NCBI GenBank assembly: GCA_017443405.1
Contig: JAFRXS010000206.1
Span: 1 to 47,999 of the forward strand
Direction: 5' to 3'
Source of the DNA: Clostridia bacterium
Lineage (GTDB): Bacteria; Bacillota; Clostridia; Oscillospirales; Acutalibacteraceae
DNA length: 47,999 bases
Position numbers and translations under genes: made by a program. Positions 15,855 through 24,980 of this stretch are shown here, piece after piece. Numbering within the stretch: position 1 is the first letter of the stretch; every line of letters starts with the position of its first letter. The notes under the pieces were generated by a model, which saw only the letters and a list, made by a program, of their open reading frames with translations, was not told where the DNA came from and did not search any database.

Positions 15855-17192
15855 TTATCTGTACGGGCTGAAATCTATCGTTTCGCCGGTCATCTCGTCG
15901 ACGCCGTTCATGAACTCGGGGTCTATGGTGTACCACGCCCAGGTGGAGTTATGGTCGGGAAAAGACTCATAAAGCTGAACGAGCACGGTCCCGTTGGGCT
16001 GCATCTGCGCGCTGACCTCGGGCGGTTCCTCGCCGTAGGTGGCGGTGTAGTAATCGACCGCGGCTCTTATCACGTAGGAAAAGTCGTTTTCCGCCGCGCC
16101 GTTGGGGCCCGGCAGGGCTATCGCGTTGAAATGATAAAGGTCGGCGGTAAGCGCGAAGCAGTCTATGTTCTCGCGTCCGCCGCCGGGATTCTCGACCATC
16201 CAGCGGACGGTGTCAGAATACCCGTCGTCTATCTCCATCAGGAGCGTCGGGATCGTTTCGGGGATCGACACTATGAAGGACAGAGTACCGCCGTCGGCGG
16301 TCACGTTTTGGGCGTAAAGACGTTCCCCGTAATTCCAGTCGTATATCCCGTTTTCGGCGATTTCGGGCGAGCCGCTGTAGAATCTTATCATGCAGTCGCG
16401 GTAGGGTGTGACGTAAAGGACCTCGGTGCCGTATTCTTCAAGAGTGAACGCGTCGCCGGCTGCGACGTTTTCAAGAGAGTCGATCTCGACGTAAGCAGCG
16501 GGCAGGTCGAAAGTGTCCGTTGCGTCGACCAGTGTCCCGCCGTTCGGGAGTATGACGTGCATCTCCTCGTCGAGCATCGGATAATACGAGGTCTCCATGC
16601 CGCTGCCGTCGACGATCTCCACCGTGCAGTCGGGTTCGCCGTACGCGCCGCCGCAGACGAGGACTATCGGCTCGCCTTTGTCTGAGGAATAAAGCGCCTC
16701 GCCGTCGGGGTCGTCATCTCCGGCGGTCACCTTGACCGTCGTATCGTCGTCCCTGAAAACGATCGCGTAGACGCAGTCGGGGTCAGAAGTCATTACGTAC
16801 TGACTGTCGGGAAGAGCGAGAGTGAAATCGGGCACGTAGGGCCTGAGCGTTTCGACAGCCGATCTCGCGTCGGGGCAGCCGTCCTCGCAGTATCCGAGGA
16901 ACATGACCGCCGCGGACTCGTAGGTCTCGGTAATGGCCTGTCTTTTCATCGTGAGCACGGGGTCGGCGTTGTAATCCATATCCACGGGAGGGTAAAACAC
17001 CGTCTCGGGCTCTGCCGTTACGACGTCTTTGTCGGAAACTCCGTATCCGTCGATCCCCGATTCGGCCGCGGTCGTCATGTCAACGGGATCGCTGCCGCCG
17101 CGCGAGCATCCCGAGAGGACGCCGGCAATCATAACGGCCGCAAAAAGCGCGCAGGCGAAAGCCCTGAGTGAACGTCCGGCGTTTTGTTTCAT
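15855..17192 (-). CDS. Lipoprotein of unknown function
   Basis: A 445-residue lipoprotein: basic N-terminus, hydrophobic stretch and lipobox LSGC at about residues 26-29. The mature protein is acidic, with a Thr/Ser linker and then beta-rich sequence. I recognise no enzyme motif. The last 65 residues (YYTATYGEEPPEVS..., LYESFPDHNSTWAWYTID) look like a compact domain that recurs at the C-terminus of several Clostridia lipoproteins; its role is unknown to me. The start overlaps the end of the AI-2E family gene by four bases and has AAAGGAG ten bases upstream. Last gene of the asnA operon. Confidence 0.75.
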   Translation of the reverse strand: MKQNAGRSLRAFACALFAAVMIAGVLSGCSRGGSDPVDMTTAAESGIDGYGVSDKDVVTAEPETVFYPPVDMDYNADPVLTMKRQAITETYESAAVMFLGYCEDGCPDARSAVETLRPYVPDFTLALPDSQYVMTSDPDCVYAIVFRDDDTTVKVTAGDDDPDGEALYSSDKGEPIVLVCGGAYGEPDCTVEIVDGSGMETSYYPMLDEEMHVILPNGGTLVDATDTFDLPAAYVEIDSLENVAAGDAFTLEEYGTEVLYVTPYRDCMIRFYSGSPEIAENGIYDWNYGERLYAQNVTADGGTLSFIVSIPETIPTLLMEIDDGYSDTVRWMVENPGGGRENIDCFALTADLYHFNAIALPGPNGAAENDFSYVIRAAVDYYTATYGEEPPEVSAQMQPNGTVLVQLYESFPDHNSTWAWYTIDPEFMNGVDEMTGETIDFSPYR

Positions 17193-18385
17193 TCCGGTTC
17201 GTCTCCTTTTCCGTCTTCTGTTTCTTCGGGCTCGCGTGGGGCGGCGTTTATCCTCTCCGCGCGCCGCGCGAGCTTCGGTTCTATCGTTTCCTTATAGATT
17301 ATCGTGCCGATCGCGGCCAGCGGGATGGCGAGAAGTATGCCGAGCATACCGCCTATCTTGCCTCCGAGTATGATGAGGACCAACGTCCAGATGCCGGGAA
17401 TGCCGAGCGCCCCCTTGAACAGCCGGGGCTTAATAAGCATACCGTCGACGCTCTGCCACGCGCAGATGAAGATGAAGAACCACAGCGCGTTCAGCGGTGT
17501 ATCCAGAAGAAGGAAAAAGATGCCCACCGCGGCTCCGATCATGGGGCCGAAGGTCGGTATTATGTTCGTTACTCCGCAGACGACGGCTATCAGTCCGGCG
17601 TAGGGGAAGCCCATTATCAGCGAGAAAATGAATACGCCGACCCCGATTATCGCCGCGTCGAGCAGCGTGCTGACGACGTATTTCGAGAATATCCCGTCTA
17701 TGCGCTCCAGCGTTACGTTGCTCCTCTCGATCTGTTCCTTTCTCAGGTACGCCGAGCGTATCTTATTCGCGACGGATTTTATGCCTTTCCCCGCGAAAAG
17801 GAAGCAGACGCCGAACACCACGCCCACCGCGACGTTCGATATCTTCGTGCCCACGGAGCCGATCGCGCTTAATACCGCGGATACGTTGCCCTTGAGCCAT
17901 TCAAGAGATTTGCCCATGGCGTTGGAGACCATGGTGGACACGCTTTGCTTGTCGATGTTTATATTGTGATCCTGCGCGAACGTTACCGCCTTGTCTATAA
18001 GTCCGTAGGCGTTGCCGACGTAGGCGTCCCAGTTCGCGATAAGCGACGAAACGCTCTTTATCAGCGACGGGATCATCAGTCCGAGGATGATGAGCAGGCA
18101 GAGGGCGACGCAGACCACCGCCGCCAGCACGGAAAGGAAATAGGAGGTATGCTCTTTTCTGACCTTGCGGAATACTTTTCTCTTGAAGAACGCCGCGAGC
18201 GGATGGATCAGGTAGGCTGTGACCGCGCCGATGATAACGGGTGAGAACAGCTTGAAAAACGACGAGATCCATTTGAAGAAGCCGGAGATGTTGCTGAGCA
18301 GCAAATATAGGATGACCGCGCTGCACGCAGCGAAGGCGTAAGCGGCCCACGGTTTTTCAAGAAGCCTGAGTATTTTGTTTTTCAT
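17189..18385 (-). CDS. AI-2E family transporter (PerM-like permease)
   Basis: A 398-residue integral membrane protein. Two N-terminal helices (residues 12-60) and an amphipathic soluble middle (about 115-160) precede the conserved C-terminal block: GVTNIIPTFGPMIGAAVGIF, then DGMLIKPRLFKGALGIPG and a GGKIGGMLGILLAIPLAA segment, all hallmarks of the AI-2E/PerM family. Members act in efflux of small molecules or ions; the name does not prove transport of autoinducer 2. A short acidic cytoplasmic tail ends the protein. GGAGG precedes the ATG. Confidence 0.9.
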   Translation of the reverse strand: MKNKILRLLEKPWAAYAFAACSAVILYLLLSNISGFFKWISSFFKLFSPVIIGAVTAYLIHPLAAFFKRKVFRKVRKEHTSYFLSVLAAVVCVALCLLIILGLMIPSLIKSVSSLIANWDAYVGNAYGLIDKAVTFAQDHNINIDKQSVSTMVSNAMGKSLEWLKGNVSAVLSAIGSVGTKISNVAVGVVFGVCFLFAGKGIKSVANKIRSAYLRKEQIERSNVTLERIDGIFSKYVVSTLLDAAIIGVGVFIFSLIMGFPYAGLIAVVCGVTNIIPTFGPMIGAAVGIFFLLLDTPLNALWFFIFICAWQSVDGMLIKPRLFKGALGIPGIWTLVLIILGGKIGGMLGILLAIPLAAIGTIIYKETIEPKLARRAERINAAPREPEETEDGKGDEPE

Positions 18386-18415
18386 CGGCGTTCCTCCGGT
18401 GAACGGTTCTTTGGT

Positions 18416-19309
18416 CTATTTTATGAAAAGGTCGGTTATATTCCCTACGAGCAGTATGGCGAACGTGCCGAGGACGAGTGAGAATATCTGTATTTTCGAG
18501 AGCTTCTCCCTGAAAACGAATACGCTCGCGAGCGTTATCGCCATTATCGTCGCGCCGTTTACGGCGGGGAAGAAGAACGCGCTGTTCATCACGCCGACGA
18601 GGTACATATTGATGATATGTACGGCGCCGGTGCCTATGCCGGTAGCGGCGGCGAGGACGGGGACCATGCTCTTGATTTTTACGGTACAGGGGGTCCTGCG
18701 GTGCTGTATCAGCGCCGACGCGAGAAGTATGAGCGTCGCCGTTATGAACGCCGTCACGAGGCACTGCGTCGTTTCCTGCGCGTAGTCGGAGGTCTGGTCG
18801 ATCTTCTGTATTATTCCCATCCCGCCGTTGAGCGCGAAGATGAACGCGCACATTATTATCCACTTCACGGACATCCTTTTGTCCTTTTTCGGGTTTACTC
18901 CCAACACGAAGGACAGAAGCATGAGCGCGATGCCGACGTATTGCGCGGCGGTTATATCCTCATGCCAGAATATCTTGCCGCTGAAGGTCGGCAGTATCAT
19001 GCCGCACAGCCCGATAAGGTTCGTATACGACATCGGTCCCGTTTCAAGAGCCTTCGGCGTGAGTATCTGCGCGGAGGCTATCACGACGCCGAATATCGCG
19101 CCGAGTATCACCGTATAGAGAGAGGGGGAGTAGCGGTTGCCGGTCGCGGCGTTCATGATGAAAAGCTCGGTCCCCGCGACGGCGCAGACTCCGCACTCGA
19201 AAACGCAGATGTCGGTGAAATTCTTCTGAAGCGATTTGCTGAACTTGTTTACAAATATGCTGTCCGCCGTCGCGAAGACAACGGACAGTACGAGCAGAAA
19301 ATATTTCAA
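18416..19309 (-). CDS. EamA/DMT-type transporter
   Basis: A 297-residue protein with about ten predicted membrane helices arranged as two five-helix EamA repeats (residues 1-135 and 150-297). The second repeat ends with FREKLSKIQIFSLVLGTFAILLV cut by the membrane edge, typical of drug/metabolite exporters. The substrate is unknown. The TTG start at 19309 overlaps the stop of the upstream isomerase (TTGA) and is preceded by GGAG, which shows translational coupling. Confidence 0.82.
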   Translation of the reverse strand: MKYFLLVLSVVFATADSIFVNKFSKSLQKNFTDICVFECGVCAVAGTELFIMNAATGNRYSPSLYTVILGAIFGVVIASAQILTPKALETGPMSYTNLIGLCGMILPTFSGKIFWHEDITAAQYVGIALMLLSFVLGVNPKKDKRMSVKWIIMCAFIFALNGGMGIIQKIDQTSDYAQETTQCLVTAFITATLILLASALIQHRRTPCTVKIKSMVPVLAAATGIGTGAVHIINMYLVGVMNSAFFFPAVNGATIMAITLASVFVFREKLSKIQIFSLVLGTFAILLVGNITDLFIK

Positions 19310-20166
19310 AGCGACTCCACCATAGCTTTCAGGTTCTTAAGACCTATCCCGACTCCCTTTACGCAGTCCTCCATGCCCTCGAACTCGACGGTGAGGTAAC
19401 CGTCGTAGCCCGCGTGCCTGAGTACGGAAAGGCACTGATACACCGGCACGCTGCCGTGACCGATTATCGCGCCGCGCAGATAGTTTCCGCCCCTTGAGCG
19501 GAAGAAGCCGTCGCCCGGGTCGAAGCCGTTGCCGCTCTTTACGTGGAAGTCCTTGACGTGGACGTGGAAAACGTAGGGCGCCAGCCTGCCGACGGCCGCG
19601 GCGGGCTCGTCGTCGGCGCAAAGGAAGTTGCCGACGTCGATGAGCGAGCCGAAGTTCTCCTCGTTCACGCCTGTGATTATCCTTTCGACTCTCGCGCTTT
19701 CCTGGCAGAAAAATCCGTGGTTCTCCGTCATGGTGCGTATGCCGTGGGCGGCGGCGAACCTCGTGACAAGCGCGCAGCCCTCGACGATGAGCGGGAGAGC
19801 GTTCTCGAAACCCTTGTGAGAAGACCTGTCGCTGTAGCCCGAGGAGGTGTCGTGGCGCATCTGAGGCGAGCCCAGAGCCTTCGCGACCTTGACCTCGTTA
19901 TAAAGGCGGGTCACTTCCTCTTCGAGAGGACGGTTGACGAAGTCCGCGCCGATGGCGTAGTTGGCGACTTCTATGCCGACTCTCGAGCAAAGCTCGCTGA
20001 GCTTTGCCGCGTATTCAAGCTTGTCTATCCCCTCGGGCGGATGTATCTCGGCGAATTCGATGGCGTCGAAACCCATCTCCTTCGCAAGCTGGATAAGGTC
20101 AGACTCGGTCTTTTTGCCGCTGCCGGTGAGCTGCGCGTAGCTGTAACTCGATACCGCGAATTTCAT
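19306..20166 (-). CDS. Sugar phosphate isomerase/epimerase-like TIM barrel
   Basis: A 286-residue protein of the xylose-isomerase-like TIM-barrel family (AP endonuclease 2 superfamily). Metal-binding acidic and His residues are visible in the order expected: GFDAIEFAE near the N-terminus, TENHGFF, IDVGNF, FHVHVKDF and a C-terminal LTVEFEG. The substrate is unknown; sugar, inositol or sugar-phosphate isomerisation is typical. ATG 20166 is chosen because it overlaps the asnA stop (ATGA); a longer frame to 20193 lies inside asnA. A second member is at 22512. Confidence 0.85.
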   Translation of the reverse strand: MKFAVSSYSYAQLTGSGKKTESDLIQLAKEMGFDAIEFAEIHPPEGIDKLEYAAKLSELCSRVGIEVANYAIGADFVNRPLEEEVTRLYNEVKVAKALGSPQMRHDTSSGYSDRSSHKGFENALPLIVEGCALVTRFAAAHGIRTMTENHGFFCQESARVERIITGVNEENFGSLIDVGNFLCADDEPAAAVGRLAPYVFHVHVKDFHVKSGNGFDPGDGFFRSRGGNYLRGAIIGHGSVPVYQCLSVLRHAGYDGYLTVEFEGMEDCVKGVGIGLKNLKAMVESL

Positions 20167-21164
20167 AACAGATGTATCCCCGCTTTCTCGCAAAGTTCTG
20201 ATTCTTCTTCGGGCCAGACGGACGCCTGGACCTCGCCTATATGGGCTTTTCCGAGCAGCAGCATGCAGAGCCTCGACTGCCCGATGCCGCCGCCTATCGT
20301 GAGCGGCAGCGTCCCGTCGGCTATCATCCTGTGATAGTCGTATTTCATCCTGTCGGTGTGCCCGGAGAGCTCGAGCTGTTTTTTGAGGGAATCCGCGTCG
20401 ACTCTTATGCCCATCGACGATACCTCGAACTGCCTTTTAAGGACGTCGTTCCAGAAGATTATATCGCCGTTGAGCTCCCAATCGTCGTAATCCGGCGCTC
20501 TGCCGTCGTGCGGCCTGCCGTCGGAGAGCCTGCCTCCGATGTTGCGTATGAACACGGTTTTGTGTTCTTTTGCTATTTCGTACTCGCGTTCGGACGGCGT
20601 GAGACCGGGGTATTTTTGCAGAAGCTCCTCGGAGGTTATGAAGAAGACCTCGTTCTTCAGCGTCGTCTTTACGGCGGGGAAGACGGTCTTTATGTGTTCG
20701 AGCGTGCCGCAGATATCGCCGACTATCGCGCGGACGGCGGCGTAAAGATATTCTTCATTTCTTTGTTCGGGCGTGATTATCTTTTCCCAGTCCCATTGGT
20801 CGACGTACAGAGAGTGGAGATTGTCCGTTTCCTCGTCGCGCCTTATGGCGTTCATGTCGGTCACGAGCCCCTCGCCGGGACCGAAGCCATAGCGGTACAG
20901 CGCCATCCTTTTCCATTTCGCGAGGGAATGGACTATGACGGCGTTCTCGCCCGATTCTTTTATATCGAATTCCACGGGACGCTCAACGCCGTTGAGGTCG
21001 TCGTTTATTCCGCTCGAGCGCGTCACGAACAGCGGGGCGGATATGCGGCTGAGATTGAGAGTTTTCGAGAGACTTCCCTGGAACTTCCTGCGGGTTATCT
21101 CTATCGCGGCTTCCGTTTCGCGCATCGACAGCGCTGACTTGTAATCCTGGGGTATGATGAGCAC
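20163..21164 (-). CDS. asnA: Aspartate-ammonia ligase (asparagine synthetase A)
   Basis: A 333-residue enzyme forming asparagine from aspartate, ammonia and ATP. It matches the class-II-synthetase-like AsnA across its length: VHSLAKWKR, GEGLVTDMNAIRRDE, SLYVDQWDWEK, GGRLSDGRPHDGRAPDYDDW and TIGGGIGQSRLCMLLL (each a family hallmark). The length equals the E. coli enzyme. The GTG at 21164 is chosen: AGGAAG is 7 bases upstream and the longer frame would run through the promoter at 21217-21245. It heads the five-gene minus operon. Confidence 0.96.
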   Translation of the reverse strand: MLIIPQDYKSALSMRETEAAIEITRRKFQGSLSKTLNLSRISAPLFVTRSSGINDDLNGVERPVEFDIKESGENAVIVHSLAKWKRMALYRYGFGPGEGLVTDMNAIRRDEETDNLHSLYVDQWDWEKIITPEQRNEEYLYAAVRAIVGDICGTLEHIKTVFPAVKTTLKNEVFFITSEELLQKYPGLTPSEREYEIAKEHKTVFIRNIGGRLSDGRPHDGRAPDYDDWELNGDIIFWNDVLKRQFEVSSMGIRVDADSLKKQLELSGHTDRMKYDYHRMIADGTLPLTIGGGIGQSRLCMLLLGKAHIGEVQASVWPEEESELCEKAGIHLL

Positions 21165-21216
21165 GGGATCGCTTCCTTTTATTCGAGGATATAAGTATAC
21201 AAGATAGCTTTTTGCT

Positions 21217-21245
21217 ATTATACGCCCGCCGTGAGGATTATTCAA
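21217..21245 (-). promoter_or_regulatory. asnA operon promoter
   Basis: Minus strand TTGAAT (21245-21240), a 17-base spacer, TATAAT (21222-21217). Confidence 0.7.
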
Positions 21246-21290
21246 GGCTAAATACGATATATTTTAAACGATTTTTATTCTTGATCCGTA

Positions 21291-21319
21291 TTTACAAAAC
21301 GGGAGCGGTGTGATACAAT
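21291..21319 (+). promoter_or_regulatory. Promoter of the dockerin protein gene at 21352
   Basis: TTTACA (21291-21296), a 17-base spacer, TACAAT (21314-21319). Divergent from the asnA promoter, with 45 bases between the -35 boxes. Confidence 0.65.
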
Positions 21320-21351
21320 GATATCAGTACGATAATAGGAAGTGTTTTTGT

Positions 21352-22515
21352 ATGCGTTTCCGCTCATCAGTCATCAGTATCATACTCGCCGCGCTGCTCG
21401 TCGCGATGACGGCGCTGCCTCTTGCCGCCTCCGCTCAGGAGCCCACCGTCGAGCGCTGGTACCTCAAAGGCGACTATAACCTCAACGAGATGGTCGATCC
21501 CGACGACGCGCGTTCTATCCTGCGTATAGCGGGCTACCTCGACGCTTCGCCCGAGGCGGGCTCGCCGCTTTACGACGCGGCAGACTTCGACCAGGACGGC
21601 GTCATCACGTCAAAGGACGCGAGATCCGTTCTTCGCGTCGCCGCCGTGCTCGACTCCGCGCCGGCGCAGGTCCAGCGCGCCTCCGTGCCCATAGCTCTTG
21701 ACGACGCGATCGCGATGATCAACGCAGATACGAACGCGCTCAAGACCTACGGCTCCGCCTCTTATAAGTGGCCGTTCTCCGTCAGAACGGTCAGCAAGGT
21801 CGCCTCCGCCAGCGCCGACGACCGTAAGTTTTCCGGCGCCATCTTCGGGCTTACGGACCTGAATCCCATCCGCAAATCGATCAACGACGAGCTTAACACG
21901 ACGGTCAACGACATGCGCGGCGAGACTACCGAGACCAATATACCGAATCTTGCTTACGCTAAAGACGGCAGCATCGTGAAATACGGCGACGGCTACTACA
22001 AAAAGTATCTTGAGGTACTGTCCGCCAACTACGTTATGCATATGGACGCGGCAAAGTCCCTCATCAAGGACGTCAGCTATTACCCTTCCGCGACCGGCGG
22101 CTATGAGATCACTTTCTACTTCAACGACGAGGCGATGAGCGACGACGCTACCAAAAACCTGCTCGCGAACGTAATGGCGGTCACACTTCCCGGTGAAGCG
22201 TCGAGCAATATGGGGCTTGACGGAGAAGGAGTTACTTTCGACACTATTACCGACGTTTACAAGAACGCTCACATAAAGTATAAGTTCCAGTACGAGACCG
22301 ATGAACACGGACAGCAGTACGCCCGTCCGATAATCGCCGAGTATTATTACGAAATGGCGCTTTCGATCCCCGTGAATATGAGCATCAATATCGAGGGCAG
22401 CGGTCTTGGCAGCTTCAGCATGGTCCTGAACACGACCAATATGGTCACAAAGGTCTATACCTTTGACGCGAACAGCTTCTATACCGTGACCGGTACCGAG
22501 AGGCCCGCAGTATGA
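21352..22515 (+). CDS. Secreted protein with N-terminal dockerin
   Basis: A 387-residue exported protein with a Sec signal (residues 1-28, ending LAASAQ). A type I dockerin-like pair of EF-hand repeats follows: GDYNLNEMVDPDDARSILRI at 40-59, and DFDQDGVITSKDARSVLR at about 83-100. Repeat one has Asn/Glu where the loop is normally DG. The remaining 270 residues are an extracellular domain I do not recognise, rich in beta strands with a membrane-lipoprotein-like LNTTNMVTKVYTF motif near the end. The dockerin would tether the protein to a cohesin-bearing scaffold if one exists. It overlaps the next gene by four bases. Confidence 0.8.
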   Translation: MRFRSSVISIILAALLVAMTALPLAASAQEPTVERWYLKGDYNLNEMVDPDDARSILRIAGYLDASPEAGSPLYDAADFDQDGVITSKDARSVLRVAAVLDSAPAQVQRASVPIALDDAIAMINADTNALKTYGSASYKWPFSVRTVSKVASASADDRKFSGAIFGLTDLNPIRKSINDELNTTVNDMRGETTETNIPNLAYAKDGSIVKYGDGYYKKYLEVLSANYVMHMDAAKSLIKDVSYYPSATGGYEITFYFNDEAMSDDATKNLLANVMAVTLPGEASSNMGLDGEGVTFDTITDVYKNAHIKYKFQYETDEHGQQYARPIIAEYYYEMALSIPVNMSINIEGSGLGSFSMVLNTTNMVTKVYTFDANSFYTVTGTERPAV

Positions 22516-23426
22516 GATTATCCATTCAGACCGGCGCCTGCGACCGCGAGATAGGAATGAAGAAAACCGCCTCCATCATAAAGGAGGCGGGTTTTGAGGC
22601 AGTCGACTGGAATTTCGACATTTTTACCGATATAGACCGCTTCAAGGAGCCGGACTACGTTTCTATCCTTGAGAAGCCGCAGGCAGAAATCAACGCGTTT
22701 TTCGATGACGATATCAAAACGATAAAGGAAGCGGGGCTGGGCTTCGCGCAGTCGCACTCTCCGTTCCCCGCGTATCTTTCCGGGGACGAGTCGACGCTCG
22801 ACCGCATGATACCCGTTTACGAGGCGAGCCTGCGCCTTTGCGCCTACGCCGGCTGCCCGGCGACGGTCATCCACGGCATAGCCTTCAAAAGGGATCGCGG
22901 CGAAACGAAAGAGCACATCGACGCGATGAACGAGAAGCTCTATACCTCGATCATCCCCGCCGCGAAAGAGACCGGCGTGACGGTGCTGCTCGAAAATCTG
23001 TTTTTCAGCCGCAAGGGGCTCCGTTTCAACGGACATTGCGCTGACCCGCGCGACGCCGCCGCTTTCATAGACCATCTCAACTCGATCGCAGGCGAAGAGT
23101 GCTTCGGTCTTTGCTACGATACCGGTCACGGCTTTTTGACCAAGCATGACGCCTACGACTATATAACGACGCTCGGCAGCCGGATCAAGGCTCTTCACAT
23201 CCACGACAACGGCGGACTTGAGGACGATCACCTTGCGCCCTATACCGGGAAGTTTTTCTGGGACGAGTTCATAGCCGCTCTGCGAGACATCCGCTATGCC
23301 GGCGATCTTAACTTCGAGACCTTCGCGCAGTACAGTCACGGCCGCGTTCCCGAGCGGCTCATCCCCGCGTGGTTCGACTATATCAGAGCGGTAGGAGAGT
23401 ATTTCAGGAACGAAATACAGAAGTGA
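22512..23426 (+). CDS. Sugar phosphate isomerase/epimerase-like TIM barrel
   Basis: A 304-residue xylose-isomerase-like TIM-barrel protein. Metal and active-site blocks visible in order: GFEAVDWNFD, AQSHSPF, VIHGIAF, VLLENLFF, LCYDTGHGFLT, ALHIHDNGG and LNFETFAQ. The substrate is unknown. It starts inside the stop of the dockerin gene (ATGA), an odd pairing of an exported dockerin protein with a cytoplasmic isomerase. It is about as divergent from the 19306 isomerase as unrelated family members, so recent duplication is unlikely. Confidence 0.87.
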   Translation: MRLSIQTGACDREIGMKKTASIIKEAGFEAVDWNFDIFTDIDRFKEPDYVSILEKPQAEINAFFDDDIKTIKEAGLGFAQSHSPFPAYLSGDESTLDRMIPVYEASLRLCAYAGCPATVIHGIAFKRDRGETKEHIDAMNEKLYTSIIPAAKETGVTVLLENLFFSRKGLRFNGHCADPRDAAAFIDHLNSIAGEECFGLCYDTGHGFLTKHDAYDYITTLGSRIKALHIHDNGGLEDDHLAPYTGKFFWDEFIAALRDIRYAGDLNFETFAQYSHGRVPERLIPAWFDYIRAVGEYFRNEIQK

Positions 23427-23516
23427 TGTTTTGCGCTTTGCGTTTTGCGACGGCGCCTGACTGCACGGGGCGTACGGAAACGGACGGCAGCGCGGCAGGC
23501 ATAACGAAAGCGCATC

Positions 23517-23546
23517 AAAAAACACCGTCGGGTGACGGTGTTTTTT
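23517..23546. terminator. Strong bidirectional terminator
   Basis: A perfect 13-bp stem: AAAAAACACCGTC (23517-23529), loop GGGT, GACGGTGTTTTTT (23534-23546). It serves both convergent operons. The rest of the interval from 23427 to 23559 shows nothing else. Confidence 0.92.
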
Positions 23547-23559
23547 ATTGTCGTTGATG

Positions 23560-24972
23560 TTATTCCCCGTCCGCCGTCATGACCTTGTAGTCCGCCTTGA
23601 CGTCCGACATCTTGCCGATGCGTTTCCACATCGCGTCAGCGGCGGCGGTCCACTTTTCGAAACCGCCCGGAGTCTTGGGGTACAGGCTGTATAGAGCGAG
23701 GTTGCCTATAGCACAGCGGATAGTTTTGCCGAAGATCTCGTGGAGCTCCGACGCTTTGAGGAAGCCTTTCGCGAGGCCGTTTCCGAGCGCTTTTATCCAT
23801 CTCGCCGCGTCGCCGAAAACGTAGATCGGACCGCCTATATCGCAGGTGGCGGCCATGATGCGCTTCGAGAAGACGACGTCCTTCCTGAAGAGGTATTCCA
23901 TCGCTTCTCCGCTGATGCGCAGGAGCCTTTCGGTTCCGGCGAGGATGACCGCGAACTCGCGCCCCTGCGTGTTGTTGTACCTTTTGTTGATCGCCCAGAG
24001 ATCGGCTTTCGTGGGATACTTTCCGTCTTTCATCGCTTCGCCGATGACGTCGGCGGCTATCTCGACCTGGAACAGCGACGACGGTATGCCCTCGCCGTTG
24101 AACGGCTTTGACAGACAGGCGGAGTCGCCCATGCAGATGAAACCGTCGCCTACAAAGGAGTAAAGGGCCCTGTGGTGGACGGAAAGACCGCGCTCGACCT
24201 TGTCGACCGTATAGGGCGGCAGCTCGACGTTTTTCTTGAACGTCTCCATTACGTTTTCGCCGTATTCGTAGGAATAAAAGGAGCCTATGCCCAGTATCGC
24301 GCCGTCTTCCTTGCCGGAGGGGGCGAGCCAGGTCTTGTAGTAGGGCCAGGACTCCGAATACATGTGGCTCCTGCCGTCCGTGAACGTGACGTAGTAGAGC
24401 GTAACGAAGAACAGGTCTTCGCTTTTGAGCGTGAATTTCTCAACGCCGTAGCCGTCGGGCAGAGCCTTGCGGCCGGCGGCGGGTATGCCCGAGCAGTCCG
24501 CAGCGAGACGGCAGGAGAGCTTATTCTCTTCACCGTTTTCGCCGGTATATATGACGCCGTTTATTCTGCCGGAGTCGTCGAACGTGAAGCTTTTGAAGAC
24601 GCAGCCGTACAGGAACCGTGCTCCCGCGTCTTTTGCCTTTTCGTTCATCGCGGCGATGAATTTCTGTTTGTGAAGCCCGATGACGGCGGCTCCGCCTCTG
24701 TTCGGTTTGGGATAACGCCCCGTCGGGGATTCTATGCAGTCGCGGTCGAAGCGGAACGCGAAAATGCCGTCGCCTTCACGCACCTCGGGCAGCTCGTAAT
24801 TGGAGAATTCCTTCTCCTCGATGTGGACGATGTCGTAATTGCCGCCCACCGTGTCGGCGGAGCTTTTCTCGATGACGGCAGTCCTGAAGCCCTGACGTGC
24901 AGCCTTCATGGCAAAGTAGCTTCCTACCGCCGAGCCTCCGATGACTACTATGTCAAAGACTCTTCCTTTCAT
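23560..24972 (-). CDS. FAD-dependent oxidoreductase, geranylgeranyl-reductase-like
   Basis: A 470-residue flavoprotein with an N-terminal Rossmann FAD-binding fold (VIGGSAVGSYFAMKAARQG, then the VIEK acidic end at about residue 36). The second FAD motif FICMGDSACLSKPFNGEGI lies in the middle. This arrangement is that of the geranylgeranyl reductase / squalene-epoxidase-like (GG-red-SF) group; members reduce isoprenoid double bonds or oxidise other substrates. The actual substrate here is unknown. ATG 24972 is chosen with TGAGG as ribosome binding site; GTG 24984 is the alternative. It follows the secreted beta-helix gene on the same transcript. Compare 35706-37001. Confidence 0.82.
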   Translation of the reverse strand: MKGRVFDIVVIGGSAVGSYFAMKAARQGFRTAVIEKSSADTVGGNYDIVHIEEKEFSNYELPEVREGDGIFAFRFDRDCIESPTGRYPKPNRGGAAVIGLHKQKFIAAMNEKAKDAGARFLYGCVFKSFTFDDSGRINGVIYTGENGEENKLSCRLAADCSGIPAAGRKALPDGYGVEKFTLKSEDLFFVTLYYVTFTDGRSHMYSESWPYYKTWLAPSGKEDGAILGIGSFYSYEYGENVMETFKKNVELPPYTVDKVERGLSVHHRALYSFVGDGFICMGDSACLSKPFNGEGIPSSLFQVEIAADVIGEAMKDGKYPTKADLWAINKRYNNTQGREFAVILAGTERLLRISGEAMEYLFRKDVVFSKRIMAATCDIGGPIYVFGDAARWIKALGNGLAKGFLKASELHEIFGKTIRCAIGNLALYSLYPKTPGGFEKWTAAADAMWKRIGKMSDVKADYKVMTADGE

Positions 24973-24980
24973 GACGTGCC